A stretch of 64,000 nt of DNA, taken from the NCBI RefSeq assembly GCF_900112045.1, contig NZ_FOJW01000007.1, positions 62,001 through 126,000 of the forward strand, given 5' to 3'. This document shows, piece after piece, positions 26,416-36,658 of the stretch (its first letter is position 1; each line of letters opens with the position of its first letter). A program made the position numbers and the translations under genes. Below the pieces are notes generated by a model, which was not told where the DNA came from, made no database searches, and saw nothing but the letters and a program-made list of their open reading frames with translations. This DNA comes from Lentibacillus halodurans. GTDB taxonomy: Bacteria > Bacillota > Bacilli > Bacillales > Amphibacillaceae.

Positions 26416-28291
26416 TGATTTATTGCGCAAAGATATCATGGTCATGGATATGCAAGCTCAAAATAAGTCTGCCTCCATTGATGAAATGGTTCAAACCCTT
26501 GAAGCAAACAGTGTGATCAATGATGCGGACACATTTAAGGAAGCGATTTTAAAACGAGAAGAACAGACATCCACCGGTTTGGGTGACGGGATTGCCATGC
26601 CGCATGCCAAAACAGATGCAGTCAATGAGCCCGCTGTTCTATTCGCTAAAAGTGAGAACGGACTGGATTTTGAGGCATTGGACGGTCAGCCAACATATCT
26701 GTTTTTCATGATTGCGGTGCCGGATGGGGCAAATGATACGCATTTGCAGGCACTGGCTGAATTATCCAGGATACTGATTGACCAGGTGTTTGTTACCCAG
26801 TTAAAACAGGCTTCCACACCAGAGGAAGTTCAAGCACTTTTTCAGCACACGGAGCAGGAGGAGAGCTCATCTGATAAGAAGGAGACGGATGAGGAAAAAG
26901 CGCCCGATGCAGAGAAGGCGTATGAAAAGCCATTTGTAGTTGCGGTCACTGCTTGTCCTACCGGGATTGCACATACGTATATGGCTGAAGATACGTTGAA
27001 AAAACAAGCTGCTGAAATGGATGTTGATATCCGTGTGGAAACAAACGGCTCGGATGGTGCTTCAAATGAACTAAGTAAAGAAGAAATTGACAGGGCGTCT
27101 AGTGTGATTGTTGCTGCTGATAAAAATGTAGCAATGGCCCGTTTTGATCAGAAACCAGTGCTTGAAAGACCTGTCAGTGATGGGATTAATAAAGCAGAGG
27201 AATTGATTACGAAAGCAGTTAACCAGGATGCACCGATTTATCATGCGGATGAAGCGACCGATGAAGATGGTGAAGCAGCGCAGTCCTCGTCTGTCTGGCG
27301 GAAAATATATAAAGATTTGATGAATGGTATTTCCCACATGCTGCCATTTGTTGTGGGAGGCGGCATTCTGATGGCCATTTCTTTCTTGCTGGAAGGCTTT
27401 CTGGGAAGTGACCACGAGCTGTTTACGTTCTTTAATACCATCGGAAGTAACGCTTTTAGCTTCCTGATCCCGATCCTTGCGGGATATATTGCCATGAGTA
27501 TTGCCGATCGCCCCGGACTGATGCCTGGTCTTGTCGGCGGTTTTATGGCCGTTGAAAGTAATGCGGGTTTTCTCGGCGGATTAGTTGCCGGCTTTCTGGC
27601 CGGTTATCTCGTTCTGTTCGTGAAAAGATGGTTCCGTGGATTACCGCAATCATTGGATGGTTTAAAATCAATATTACTTTATCCGGTCTTTGGTCTTCTC
27701 CTGATTGGTTTTTTCATGTATTTTTTAATCGGCCCGATTTTTTCAGCCATTAATACCGGAATGATCAGTTTTCTGGAAAATCTCGGGACGGGCAATATAG
27801 TTATTCTTGGCGCTTTACTTGGCGGAATGATGGCCATTGATATGGGCGGTCCGTTTAACAAAGCCGCTTATACGTTTTCGATTGGAATCTTTACCGACAC
27901 TGGAGATGGCAGTTTGATGGCAGCCGTTATGGTTGGTGGTATGATTCCGCCGATTGCCATTGCGCTGGCGACTACATTCTTTAAAAATAAATTTACGGGG
28001 GAGGAGCGTAAATCAGGCAGTACGAACTATGTGATGGGACTTTCATTCATTACGGAAGGGGCCATCCCATTTGCTGCAGCCGATCCGGTTCGTGTTATTG
28101 GATCGTCTGTGCTGGGAGCCGTAATTGGCGGCGGTCTGACACAGCTTTGGGCGAGCTCAATACCAGCTCCCCACGGCGGTATTTTCGTCATTCCATTAGC
28201 TGAAAACGCACTTCTCTTCCTGGTGGCCCTGGCAATTGGGTCCGTCATTGCATCAATTGTTCTTGGTATCTGGAAGAAGCCTGTACAATAA
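26405..28291 (+). CDS. fruA: PTS fructose transporter EIIABC
   Basis: This 628-residue protein imports and phosphorylates fructose to fructose-1-phosphate. The domain order is EIIA (His67 in GIAMPHAKT), an acidic linker, EIIB (Cys184 in TACPTGIAHTYMAEDT) and a membrane EIIC (about residues 300-625, with DMGGPFNKAAYTF and ITEGAIPFAAADPVRV). The A-B-C order separates it from ManP, which is B-C-A, although the EIIB and EIIC parts are clearly related. It overlaps fruK by eleven bases and is the last gene of the operon. Confidence 0.95.
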   Translation: MKINDLLRKDIMVMDMQAQNKSASIDEMVQTLEANSVINDADTFKEAILKREEQTSTGLGDGIAMPHAKTDAVNEPAVLFAKSENGLDFEALDGQPTYLFFMIAVPDGANDTHLQALAELSRILIDQVFVTQLKQASTPEEVQALFQHTEQEESSSDKKETDEEKAPDAEKAYEKPFVVAVTACPTGIAHTYMAEDTLKKQAAEMDVDIRVETNGSDGASNELSKEEIDRASSVIVAADKNVAMARFDQKPVLERPVSDGINKAEELITKAVNQDAPIYHADEATDEDGEAAQSSSVWRKIYKDLMNGISHMLPFVVGGGILMAISFLLEGFLGSDHELFTFFNTIGSNAFSFLIPILAGYIAMSIADRPGLMPGLVGGFMAVESNAGFLGGLVAGFLAGYLVLFVKRWFRGLPQSLDGLKSILLYPVFGLLLIGFFMYFLIGPIFSAINTGMISFLENLGTGNIVILGALLGGMMAIDMGGPFNKAAYTFSIGIFTDTGDGSLMAAVMVGGMIPPIAIALATTFFKNKFTGEERKSGSTNYVMGLSFITEGAIPFAAADPVRVIGSSVLGAVIGGGLTQLWASSIPAPHGGIFVIPLAENALLFLVALAIGSVIASIVLGIWKKPVQ

Positions 28292-28299
28292 CGGGTTGG

Positions 28300-28328
28300 G
28301 TGGACACAGATGCTTCGTGCCCACTTTT
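28300..28328 (+). terminator. Possible terminator of the fru operon
   Basis: GTGG-A-CAC pairs with GTG-C-CCAC (one mismatch), followed by TTTTA. It starts nine bases after the fruA stop. Confidence 0.55.
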
Positions 28329-28817
28329 ATGACTAACATCTAAAATATGATCCGTCTTGTGGTCGGTCGGAGGTATGTGAAGCTGTCCTTTGTGATGAAC
28401 GTCATGATTCATCGCATTGGATAGCCCATTTATACAAGCAGTAAATCTCCACTGCCATCGACTGCTGTATAAGATAGCATGATTTATGCTGCAGCTTAAG
28501 CCCTCTTTACAACCATTAGCTTATTTTGAAGATAATGGTTATTTTCAGCATAGCCACCCATATTTGCTAGTGGCGATTTTCAGTCTCTGTCCCGATTTTT
28601 GGGGAGGGGGGCAGGCCAGCCACTATCCTCGTAATCGCTAGCAGGTTTTAAAACTGTTATATCCTGAATGGTCGAAGTAGATTTCTTTAGGTATTATATA
28701 CTATCTATCACTAGACTTTTGTCTCAATAATAGTCTGATTTTTTTATGATTTGGTACTTTTCGCATCTAGCAGGCTTTTTCAAAATTATTTATATTAAAT
28801 GTAACTGAAGTATAGGT

Positions 28818-28978
28818 TATCTTTTTGGAAAAGATAGGGCAAAGAAAAGATGATCTCGCCGTCAAGCGTGACGAATGATGCTGTCTGCTGACTTCTTACG
28901 TGACTACAGCCTTATGCGGATGTAAGAAAAGTGATAATGCCGAATAGAACTATCCTTGTCATTGCAGGATAGCGTTTT
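28818..28978 (+). ncRNA. Candidate structured RNA with terminator, unassigned
   Basis: In the 840-base gap between fruA and the sortase remnant, this stretch holds several good hairpins. They are TATCTTTT-TGG-AAAAGATA (28818-28836), CGTC/GACG near 28860-28873, TTCTTAC/GTAAGAA (28893-28928), and a terminator CTATCCT/AGGATAG (28950-28972) followed by CGTTTT. No open frame fits it. I do not recognise a known riboswitch or sRNA family. It could be a leader whose gene has decayed, or an independent sRNA. The rest of the gap (28329-28817 and 28979-29131) shows nothing I can name. Confidence 0.35.
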
Positions 28979-29131
28979 AAAAAATCTTCTAACTTTATAA
29001 TATTTTTACAATCTATTGATAGGAGATTAAAATTCATCCGTTATGATAGACAATACAGGAGAGGAAAGCGAATTCTGTATTTCACATAAGTAGCTGAACA
29101 TCTATTTTTAAAATAAGCTGGAGGTTGTCGT

Positions 29132-29734
29132 ATGAAATGGGTAAGTTATACGTTCATGTTACTTTGGAGTGGTGTAAATCACGATGTTCAGCCATGAATA
29201 TATTTCTCATAAACAAACCCAGAATCATTGCAATAGGCTCAACAAGCTATTTCCCAACAGACAGATGGCAACGGTGATGGTTTGAGCTCTGCATTTCCTG
29301 TTAACTTTATGGCTTCAGATGGCAACGCTTTCGCTATGCTGGAGATACCTAATTTGGACAAGATGCTGCCTGTGGTCGAAGGAACAAGTCCGAAATCCTT
29401 GGAGAAGGGAGTGGGTCATTTAGCATTTCAGCCTATCCGGGACGAAATGGTCAGATTTTTTTTTCTGGGCATCGGGATACCGTTTTTCGCCAATTTGATG
29501 GAATTGGGATTGGTGATGAATACAAAGTGACAACCCCTTACGGCACATATACATGAAATCAGACAAACGGAAATTGTTCCAGCTGACGATACATCTGTCA
29601 TAAGAGAAATGGAGAAGGAAATGATCGTTGTTACTACGTGCGATCCATTTGAGTATATTGGCGATGCGCCGGAACGATTTGTGACATATGCCTATCTGGT
29701 TGACGATGGTGAATATCAATTATTCAGTTCGTGA
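29132..29734 (+). pseudogene. srtD: Class D sortase gene, frameshifted
   Basis: A sortase can be read across frames. It has an N-terminal hydrophobic start (MKWVSYTFMLL), then AFAMLEIPNLDKMLPVVEGT and SLEKGVGHLAF. The catalytic His block GHRDTVF and GDEYKVTTPYGTYT are in another frame. EIVPADDTSVIREMEKEM and catalytic Cys in VVTTCDPFEYIGDAPERFV are in a further frame, ending at TGA 29732-29734. Several frameshifts and a stop interrupt it. It lies just upstream of a protein with an LPDTA sorting signal, the type used by B. subtilis YhcS (SrtD). A good ribosome site (CTGGAGG) remains. Confidence 0.85.
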
Positions 29735-29916
29735 AAGCTTTGTATGGATTGGCATTATTAGGCGGCAATGGCCAAATGCTGCATGTTGATCCTTGTCGTC
29801 ACCAAAAGGATCTCCAGATTGATAATGATGGCTGTTTTGAACAATGTGGGAAAGCTGACTCTATTAGACTATGAGTAAATGTTTATGGTCAAATTTACAA
29901 AAAAGGGGACAGAAGG

Positions 29917-32900
29917 ATGCGTGCAAGGATCAGGAAAAAATATTTCAGTATCATGATGGTTTTTGTACTGATGGTAAGTATGCTTACACCTGCAGCAGGC
30001 CCATTGGGTAACGATGCTTTGGCAGCGGACGGGACGTTGACTGTCGGGGAAGCGATTGAACAGGACAATGATGGCAGTGAACAGACCGTTAGAGGGCATG
30101 TTGTCGGGTATGTTCTTTCATCTGATAATGTGTCGCAAACTGATTTCAATGATGATTATAATGTTGCGCTGGCAGATGAAGCCGATGAAACCGATCCTGA
30201 TCAAATGCTGTATGTTCAAGTGACCGACGATTTCCGGTCAGAGTTCGGTCTGAAGACAAACCCTGATAATCTGGGGGAGGAGATTGTTGTCACCGGGACG
30301 TTGAACGAATATCACAGCCATAATGGTCTGAAGGAACCGAATGATATGAGATTCGCTTCCGAGGAGCCGGAAGAACCGGATGACCCGCTTGAAATCCAAA
30401 CAATCGCTGAAGTAAGAGATCAGGCCACAGGTGAAGCCAAAACGAAAGGCGTTGTAACGGCAAAATTAAACAATACAATTCAAATTCAGGATGATACCGC
30501 CGCAATTGCTGTGCGTCCGACGTCACTTGATGTGCAAATGGGAGACGAAATCACGGTGATAGGCAGTTTGGACGATTACCGGGGTTTACTCCAATTAAAT
30601 AATGCAACGATTGGGGATAAGGCAGAAGGTTCAGTGATTCCGGATCCTTTATCGATTACTGGTGGTGAGCTGGAAAACCATCAATCAAAACTGGCGGTGA
30701 TCGAAAATGTAACGCTCACGGATGTTCATGATGCTGGTGATTGGGCGAATTATACTGCTGAGGATGATGCCGGGAATACATTTGTTGTACGGGATGAGAC
30801 AGGAGAACTGACACTGAAAACAGATGTCACATATGATGCCATTACCGGGGTTGTGACACAATTTGATTCCGACCAGCAGATTATCCCACGCAGTCAGTCG
30901 GATATCGTTGGTGACACATCTGCGGTCCAGCCGGTTACAGCAAGCCCGGAGCCTGGCGTCATTCCGACGGGGACCGATGTGACGCTGGAAACAGCTACAG
31001 ATGGTGCTGACATTTTGTACACGACAGATGGCAGTGATCCTTCAGAAAATGGAGAACGATATGCGGGCGCTATTACGGTTGATGAGGATGTAACAATTAA
31101 AGCCATTGCCGAAAAAGAAGGATTGACAACAAACGAAACAGCTGAATTCAGCTATTCTGTCTATGATTCTGAAAACGGCGTTATGATACACGACATTCAA
31201 GGTAAAAGTCACGCATCACCTATGGATGGCAGCACTGTTCAAGACGTTGAAGGTATTGTCACATACGAATATGAAATCAGGGATTCGAACTACTTTCATA
31301 TGCAGACACCGGAAGAGGATTACGATGGGAATGAAAAAACATCGGAAGGCATCGTTGTCTATACGGGAAATTCGAATGATGTTGAAGTCGGTGATCTTGT
31401 CAGTGTTACGGGAGAAGTCGACGAATATCATATTGACGGGTATGAGGATCGAGCTGAGACGGATTTGTCGGTTACAGAACTTGTTGCACTGGATGATCAG
31501 GGCGGAGTTGTTGACGTGATGGAAAATGATGTTAATTTACCGTCTGCTGTTGAGATCACTTCAAGCGATATTCCGGAAGAAATTGTTGGTGAAGACGGTT
31601 TTGACAGTTTTGAACCAGCTAATTATGCGATTGATTACTGGGAAAGCATTGAAGGCATGCGAGTGGAAGTGGCACCATCCCGGGCAGTCGCACCACAGGA
31701 GCATGGTGATCTGGTTGTTGCGACAGAAGAGTTTATGCCGGAAAATAGTACCGAAAATGGCGGAATCCGTTTAACTGATGAAGGACCAAATGCCCAGACG
31801 ATCCAGTTTAAGCTGCATCCTAACGGGGATGCGAGGGATTTCGCTGTTAAGACAGGGGATAAATTTACTGAAACCGTTGATGGCGTTGTCAATTACGGTT
31901 ACGGAAATTACAAGGTTTATGCCGATTTGGAGGATGCTGAATCAGTATTTGAAGAAGGGGATACAAAGCCGGAACAAACAAGCATTGTTAAAGATGAGGA
32001 CAAGTTGACGGTTGCCACATATAATGTGGAAAACTTTTCGGCAAATGATCGTGAGACATCACCACAAAAAGCGGAAAGTATTGCCCGTGCCTTTGTAAGT
32101 GATATGAACATTCCGGATATAGTAGGGATTGTTGAAGTCCAGGATAACAATGGACAGGATGAAGGTCCTCAAGATGCGGATGCTTCTGAAAGTTATCAGC
32201 GGCTTATTGACGAAATTAAGAATCAGGGCGGACCAGATTATGACTACGCTAATATTGATCCCGCGTACAATCAGGATGGCGGGGCGCCGCATGGTAATAT
32301 TCGCGTCGGTTTTCTTTACAATCCGGAACGTGTATCACTGATGGATGGTGACGCCGGCACATCAACAGAGGCGACTGACTATGTGGATGAACAATTGACA
32401 TTGAATCCAGGACGCATTTCGCCTAATGCGGATGCACTCGAGGATACGCGAAAACCATTGGCGGCTCAGTTCAATTTTAATGGTGAAAGTGTTGTCGTAG
32501 TAGCGAATCACTTCAACTCCAAGAGCGGTGATGATGGTGCATTCGGCCAGAATCAGCCGCCTGAATTAAAAAGTGAACCGCAGCGTCGCGAACTGGCAAA
32601 AATCGTTCATGAATTTGTGACAGATATCAAGGCAGACAATCCGGATGAAAATGTCATGGTGCTGGGGGACATGAATGATTTTGAATTTTCCGAGCCACTG
32701 GATATTCTTGAAGGTGAAGAACTGACAAACAAAATCATGTCGGTTCCTGAGGATGAACGGTACACATATGTTTATCAGGGGAACTCACAGGTGCTTGATC
32801 ATGTTCTCGTATCCGATCACCTGGCTGAAGCCACTGAAGTTGACATTCTGCATGTGAATTCAGATTTCACGGATATGCATGGACGTGCGAGTGATCACGA

Positions 32901-34857
32901 CCCGATCATGACGCAAATTGATTTGCAGGATACTGAAGAGTCAGATACTCCATTTGACTTTTCCATCATGCATATGAACGATACCCACGCTCATGTCGAA
33001 TCACTGCCGAAAATGATAACAGCCATTAAGGATTTCAGAAAAGAAAATCCGGATTCACTGCTTCTTCATGGCGGGGATGTCTTTTCCGGAACCCTGTACT
33101 TCAATGAGTTCAATGGACAAGCTGATTTGGAACTGCTGAACATGATGGAAATGGATGCCATGGTTTTCGGTAATCACGAATTTGATCTTGGCGGTACAGA
33201 AGGAGGTCATGAATCGTTATCAAAATTCGTTGAAAATGCTGCGTTTCCGTTCCTTGGCACGAACATTGACTTTTCACAAGATCCGCATATGAAAGAGCTT
33301 GAAACCAATCAACCGCTGGTTGATAGTCCGGAAAACGGGCAAATTTACAATAGCATTGTCAAGAATATAGAGGGTGAACAAGTAGGGATCTTCGGCTTAA
33401 CGACCGAGGATACAGAAAATATTGCAAACCCTGAAGATGTAACCTTTGCAGATTACAAGGAAACGACTGAACAAACGGTGCAAGCCTTTGAAGATGCGGG
33501 GATCGATAAGATTGTCGCTCTCAATCACCTCGGTTTTGACAGTGCACCTGAAGTGGGCAACGATCTGCGCCTTGCCGAGGAAGTCGATGGCATTGATGTC
33601 ATTGTAGGCGGTCATTCCCACTCTGAACTTGACGAACCGGAAATAGTCCCACAGGAGCAAGCGTCATCTCAAGTCGTGATGCAGGATGAGGAAGGGGATG
33701 CCAAGGCCCCGACCGTGATTGTACAGGCAGGACAATATGCCGAGCACCTTGGTACACTCGATGTGACGTTTGATGACAATGGTGTGGTTACCGCGTATGA
33801 AGGTGAACTGCTTGATGTGGGGGAGTATGCCGAAGATCCCGAAGCCGCAGAGGTGCTCAAACCTTATAAAGAAGCGATTTTTGACAAAATGACTGAAGAA
33901 ATTGGCGCAGTAGCCAAGCAGGAATTGACAAACCCGCGACAGGATGAGCCGGGCGATGACAGTGTGAGAGCTAACGAAACCGAGCTGGGAAATTTGATTA
34001 CTGATGCGATGCTTGCCAAAGCACAAGAAAAATATCCTGAAACGGTTATAGCCTTTCAAAATGGCGGCGGAATTCGTGCTCCGATTGATGAAGGGCCGAT
34101 TACAACCGGAGAAGTCATGAGTGTCCTGCCATTTGGCAACAATCCGGTGATTGCAACATTAACCGGTCAGGAAATCAAAGATATCCTGGAACACAGTGTG
34201 CGTCAGGCACCTGCTGAAAATGGCGGGTTCCTCCATGTTTCCGGTATGCGTTTCTATTATGACAGTGAAAAAGAACCAGGAAGTCGTATCGTTCAGATGT
34301 ATGTTCAAAATGACGGGGAATGGGTAGAGATGCAGCCCGATAAGGAATATCATGTGACAACGAATGGGTTTACCGGTCAGGGCGGTGACGGCTTTGAAAC
34401 GTTTGCCCAGGCATATGACGAAGGACGCGTGAAAGATATTGGTGAAAGCGACTGGGGACAGTTGGTTGAATATATGGTCGAGGAAGAGTATCTGGATGGC
34501 ATTGTAGACCCTGAACGAGAAGGACGGATTGTTGATCTGAAGGGTGAAGATTTTACAGGGCTCCCGAACAATCCGGAAGATCCTGGTGAAAACGAGGACC
34601 CGGGTGATGACAACGGCAATAACGGGAGTGGAGATGATTCCGGTTCCAATCAGGATGGAATGCTGCCTGGAGAAGATGATGACCCGAGCGGCCATGGCAT
34701 GATACCAGGTGACCGTTCCGGAGATGGTGCAACATTACCGGATACAGCAACAAACATGTTTACGTTCTTGCTCATTGGTAGTATGTTGCTTGCAGCTGGT
34801 GGGATGATTCTCCTTTACAGACGTCGGCATTTCGGAAATACGTCTGATGAAACATAA
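29917..34857 (+). CDS. yhcR: Wall-anchored multidomain nuclease/5'-nucleotidase, YhcR-like, LPDTA sorting signal
   Basis: This secreted 1646-residue enzyme probably degrades extracellular nucleic acid and nucleotides. It has a signal peptide (residues 1-36, cut after NDALA) and two OB-fold-like regions (about 40-330). A chitobiase-type domain (about 341-420, ILYTTDGSDPSE) and another OB-like region (about 425-530) follow. An ExeM-type endonuclease domain (about 696-1010, TVATYNVENF, LGDMNDFEF, GRASDHDPIM) is next. Then comes a metallophosphatase (about 1013-1300, HMNDTHAH, GGDVFSGT, GNHEFD, GGHSHSE) and a 5'-nucleotidase C-domain (FQNGGGIRAPI, TTNGFTGQGGDGF). A Gly/Asp/Asn-rich spacer leads to LPDTA at 1607, a membrane segment and an RRRH tail. 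B. subtilis YhcR is the closest known relative. Its likely sortase, upstream, is broken. Confidence 0.92.
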   Translation: MRARIRKKYFSIMMVFVLMVSMLTPAAGPLGNDALAADGTLTVGEAIEQDNDGSEQTVRGHVVGYVLSSDNVSQTDFNDDYNVALADEADETDPDQMLYVQVTDDFRSEFGLKTNPDNLGEEIVVTGTLNEYHSHNGLKEPNDMRFASEEPEEPDDPLEIQTIAEVRDQATGEAKTKGVVTAKLNNTIQIQDDTAAIAVRPTSLDVQMGDEITVIGSLDDYRGLLQLNNATIGDKAEGSVIPDPLSITGGELENHQSKLAVIENVTLTDVHDAGDWANYTAEDDAGNTFVVRDETGELTLKTDVTYDAITGVVTQFDSDQQIIPRSQSDIVGDTSAVQPVTASPEPGVIPTGTDVTLETATDGADILYTTDGSDPSENGERYAGAITVDEDVTIKAIAEKEGLTTNETAEFSYSVYDSENGVMIHDIQGKSHASPMDGSTVQDVEGIVTYEYEIRDSNYFHMQTPEEDYDGNEKTSEGIVVYTGNSNDVEVGDLVSVTGEVDEYHIDGYEDRAETDLSVTELVALDDQGGVVDVMENDVNLPSAVEITSSDIPEEIVGEDGFDSFEPANYAIDYWESIEGMRVEVAPSRAVAPQEHGDLVVATEEFMPENSTENGGIRLTDEGPNAQTIQFKLHPNGDARDFAVKTGDKFTETVDGVVNYGYGNYKVYADLEDAESVFEEGDTKPEQTSIVKDEDKLTVATYNVENFSANDRETSPQKAESIARAFVSDMNIPDIVGIVEVQDNNGQDEGPQDADASESYQRLIDEIKNQGGPDYDYANIDPAYNQDGGAPHGNIRVGFLYNPERVSLMDGDAGTSTEATDYVDEQLTLNPGRISPNADALEDTRKPLAAQFNFNGESVVVVANHFNSKSGDDGAFGQNQPPELKSEPQRRELAKIVHEFVTDIKADNPDENVMVLGDMNDFEFSEPLDILEGEELTNKIMSVPEDERYTYVYQGNSQVLDHVLVSDHLAEATEVDILHVNSDFTDMHGRASDHDPIMTQIDLQDTEESDTPFDFSIMHMNDTHAHVESLPKMITAIKDFRKENPDSLLLHGGDVFSGTLYFNEFNGQADLELLNMMEMDAMVFGNHEFDLGGTEGGHESLSKFVENAAFPFLGTNIDFSQDPHMKELETNQPLVDSPENGQIYNSIVKNIEGEQVGIFGLTTEDTENIANPEDVTFADYKETTEQTVQAFEDAGIDKIVALNHLGFDSAPEVGNDLRLAEEVDGIDVIVGGHSHSELDEPEIVPQEQASSQVVMQDEEGDAKAPTVIVQAGQYAEHLGTLDVTFDDNGVVTAYEGELLDVGEYAEDPEAAEVLKPYKEAIFDKMTEEIGAVAKQELTNPRQDEPGDDSVRANETELGNLITDAMLAKAQEKYPETVIAFQNGGGIRAPIDEGPITTGEVMSVLPFGNNPVIATLTGQEIKDILEHSVRQAPAENGGFLHVSGMRFYYDSEKEPGSRIVQMYVQNDGEWVEMQPDKEYHVTTNGFTGQGGDGFETFAQAYDEGRVKDIGESDWGQLVEYMVEEEYLDGIVDPEREGRIVDLKGEDFTGLPNNPEDPGENEDPGDDNGNNGSGDDSGSNQDGMLPGEDDDPSGHGMIPGDRSGDGATLPDTATNMFTFLLIGSMLLAAGGMILLYRRRHFGNTSDET

Positions 34858-34884
34858 TAGACTTTAACTAGAAGTAAAGACAGA

Positions 34885-35585
34885 GAGGCTGGGACAAAAG
34901 GATATTAGCCAAAGATAAATCCGTACGATGATTCCACTATGATGGGAACAGTTCGGATTTATCTTTTGAGGGATGTTTGAACATTGGTTGCGCATGATCC
35001 ATCAACGGAGAAGTAACTTGGTCTTAGATTTGCTTGCTTCTATGCTTTTGTTGGTGAATGCATGATTATCGTTGCGGAAAAATACGCCCTTTCCTTGGCA
35101 CGACCTCAGCTAACTTTGCCAGGAAAACTACTTGGCAAAGTGGATCTTCGGCTCGCGCTGTTCCCCCAGGCGTGTTGCATTTTTCCGCGGTTTAGAATAG
35201 TGTTCTCATAAGGTGACAGCAAGTTCAATGAATATTGTTCTATAAGTTCTTTTCTTTCAACCATCAGCACCCCAACATGAGCGGAAGCAGCATACGGAGA
35301 CTCCTATGGGAACAGCACGAGCCGAAGCCCCCGCAGGAAAGAGGTCTTTGCTTTCCAAGGAGGCTGAGGCCGTGCCCAGGGAAAGCGCAGTATGCTGCCG
35401 GAGTGAATGATCGCACGCAACTAACATCAGAATGGAAGGAAGGCTGCACCAAGACAAATTGTCACGCTTTCGCAGTCGTTAACAACGATGAATATGGATG
35501 TGACTGTTGAAAAAGTCAAATGCTGCACTTCCTGCCCTGTCATCGTTCGTCTTTAGCGTGGAACGTTTTAACTGTGTTCCAGCCT
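34885..35585 (+). repeat. Dispersed repeat, copy B (GGCTGGGACA family, composite)
   Basis: It starts with GAGGCTGGGACAAAAG (34885-34900) and ends with GTTCCAGCCTC (35575-35585), an imperfect terminal inverted repeat. It matches copy A (2023-2512) in inverted orientation over both ends. About 210 extra bases sit in the middle (roughly 35095-35305). They carry a second, inverted copy of a core: CTTCGGCTCGCGCTGTTCCC (35146-35165) against GGGAACAGCACGAGCCGAAG (35308-35327), 19 of 20 complementary. Small open frames in it are chance. The 256 bases after it (35586-35841) show no gene. Confidence 0.82.
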
Positions 35586-35841
35586 CGTTTGTAAGTATAG
35601 AAAATATAAACTGAGATGTTCAGATCCGAGCGTCCGGCGATTCGTGAGACTTCCCTCGGCTCCGTACGATAAGTCAATATCAATTTGCTTAACAACTCAT
35701 TGCGTTTCCTTTATATCTTGCAGCTCAGTCCAGGTCATACGTTGCTGAACGGGTATTCTTTGCTTTTCTGAGGATAGACATGAATCATAATTTTAATGAT
35801 GTATTGTTCCTCACTGTTTTGTACAACGTGTCATAAACAAA

Positions 35842-36597
35842 TTATTCCAAAATATAATCTCCAAGGCTTACTTGTAATTGCGCCATTTCTGCAAAAAGTC
35901 GTTTATAAGTACTATGTGAAGTTTTCTCATCTCCTTTATGGTGTCCAATTAGAAAGTAACCTTCCTCCGTTTTAAAATAGGGATAACCTTTATTAGAGTT
36001 TGGCTGCAGCATGTACAAGTGGCTATAATTTGTGAATTCCCCTTTTTGTATTTGCTCTCGTTTCGTTAAATTGCCTATATGATAGTCTGTATCTAATTGT
36101 GATTCGTACAATTCATCGATAAAATCTACTAATACCTTAAAAAATTCACCATCTGAAATATTCTCGATATTTTTATTTAAATAAAAGGATTGTTTTGGTA
36201 ACTTTTTAGTGTGATTTGATCGAAATCCAGATCGACTGCTTTATTCATTAATTCAATTTGTGCATGATCATTCGCTCCTTCATTTCAATCGCCATACGCT
36301 GTTACACAATCTTTTCTTTCTGATGATGCATGATCGATAAATATTTTTCAGGTGACTTATTTACTACATAATGGCGAATATTATGTAATGACATACCAAG
36401 ATCCTTTAACAAATCAATCACCATAAAAAGCTCTAATTGATGAATCGAGTAATAGCGATAGCCTTTTTCATTCTTAAATTTAAAGGCCCGACTTGATCGT
36501 AGTAAAAAGGAGTCTGTTTATTTACTTTACATAGCTTTGCAAATTCGCCAGTTGTGAAATATTTTATATTCTTTTTCGCTATTTTGGATCGCTCCAC
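35842..36597 (-). pseudogene. MerR-family regulator gene with GyrI-like effector domain, broken
   Basis: Starting from GTG 36597 on the minus strand, KYFTTGEFAKLCKVNKQTPF and YYDQVG form the MerR HTH. The frame then shifts, and GYRYYSIHQLELFMVIDLLK and LHNIRHYVVNKSPEKYLSIM follow to a stop near 36300. The middle has several stops. The last part, open at 36111-35842, reads LTKREQIQKGEFTNYSHLYM and EEGYFLIGHHKG, like the effector domains of BltR/BmrR-type drug-sensing regulators. It is divergent from the MFS gene, the usual arrangement of such an activator and its exporter, so the exporter has probably lost its regulator. Confidence 0.75.
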
Positions 36598-36658
36598 GCT
36601 TGACTATATACCATAAGATAAATCAGTGTACACTGAAATGAAAGGAAAAAGGAGCAAA

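Noticed and set aside
26405-28291. Second mannose transporter instead of FruA
   Set aside because: The A-B-C domain order and the overlapping 1-phosphofructokinase gene identify a fructose system.
28818-28978. Cyclic di-GMP (GEMM-I) riboswitch
   Set aside because: GGGCAAAG and a GACG are present, but the conserved order and the rest of the aptamer core do not fit.
29881-29900. Pho box before the 5'-nucleotidase gene
   Set aside because: TTTATG and TTTACA are 12, not 11, bases apart and no third repeat is present.
35235-35510. Open frame of 91 codons inside repeat B
   Set aside because: Repeat sequence; the frame does not correspond to the one in copy A and there is no start signal.
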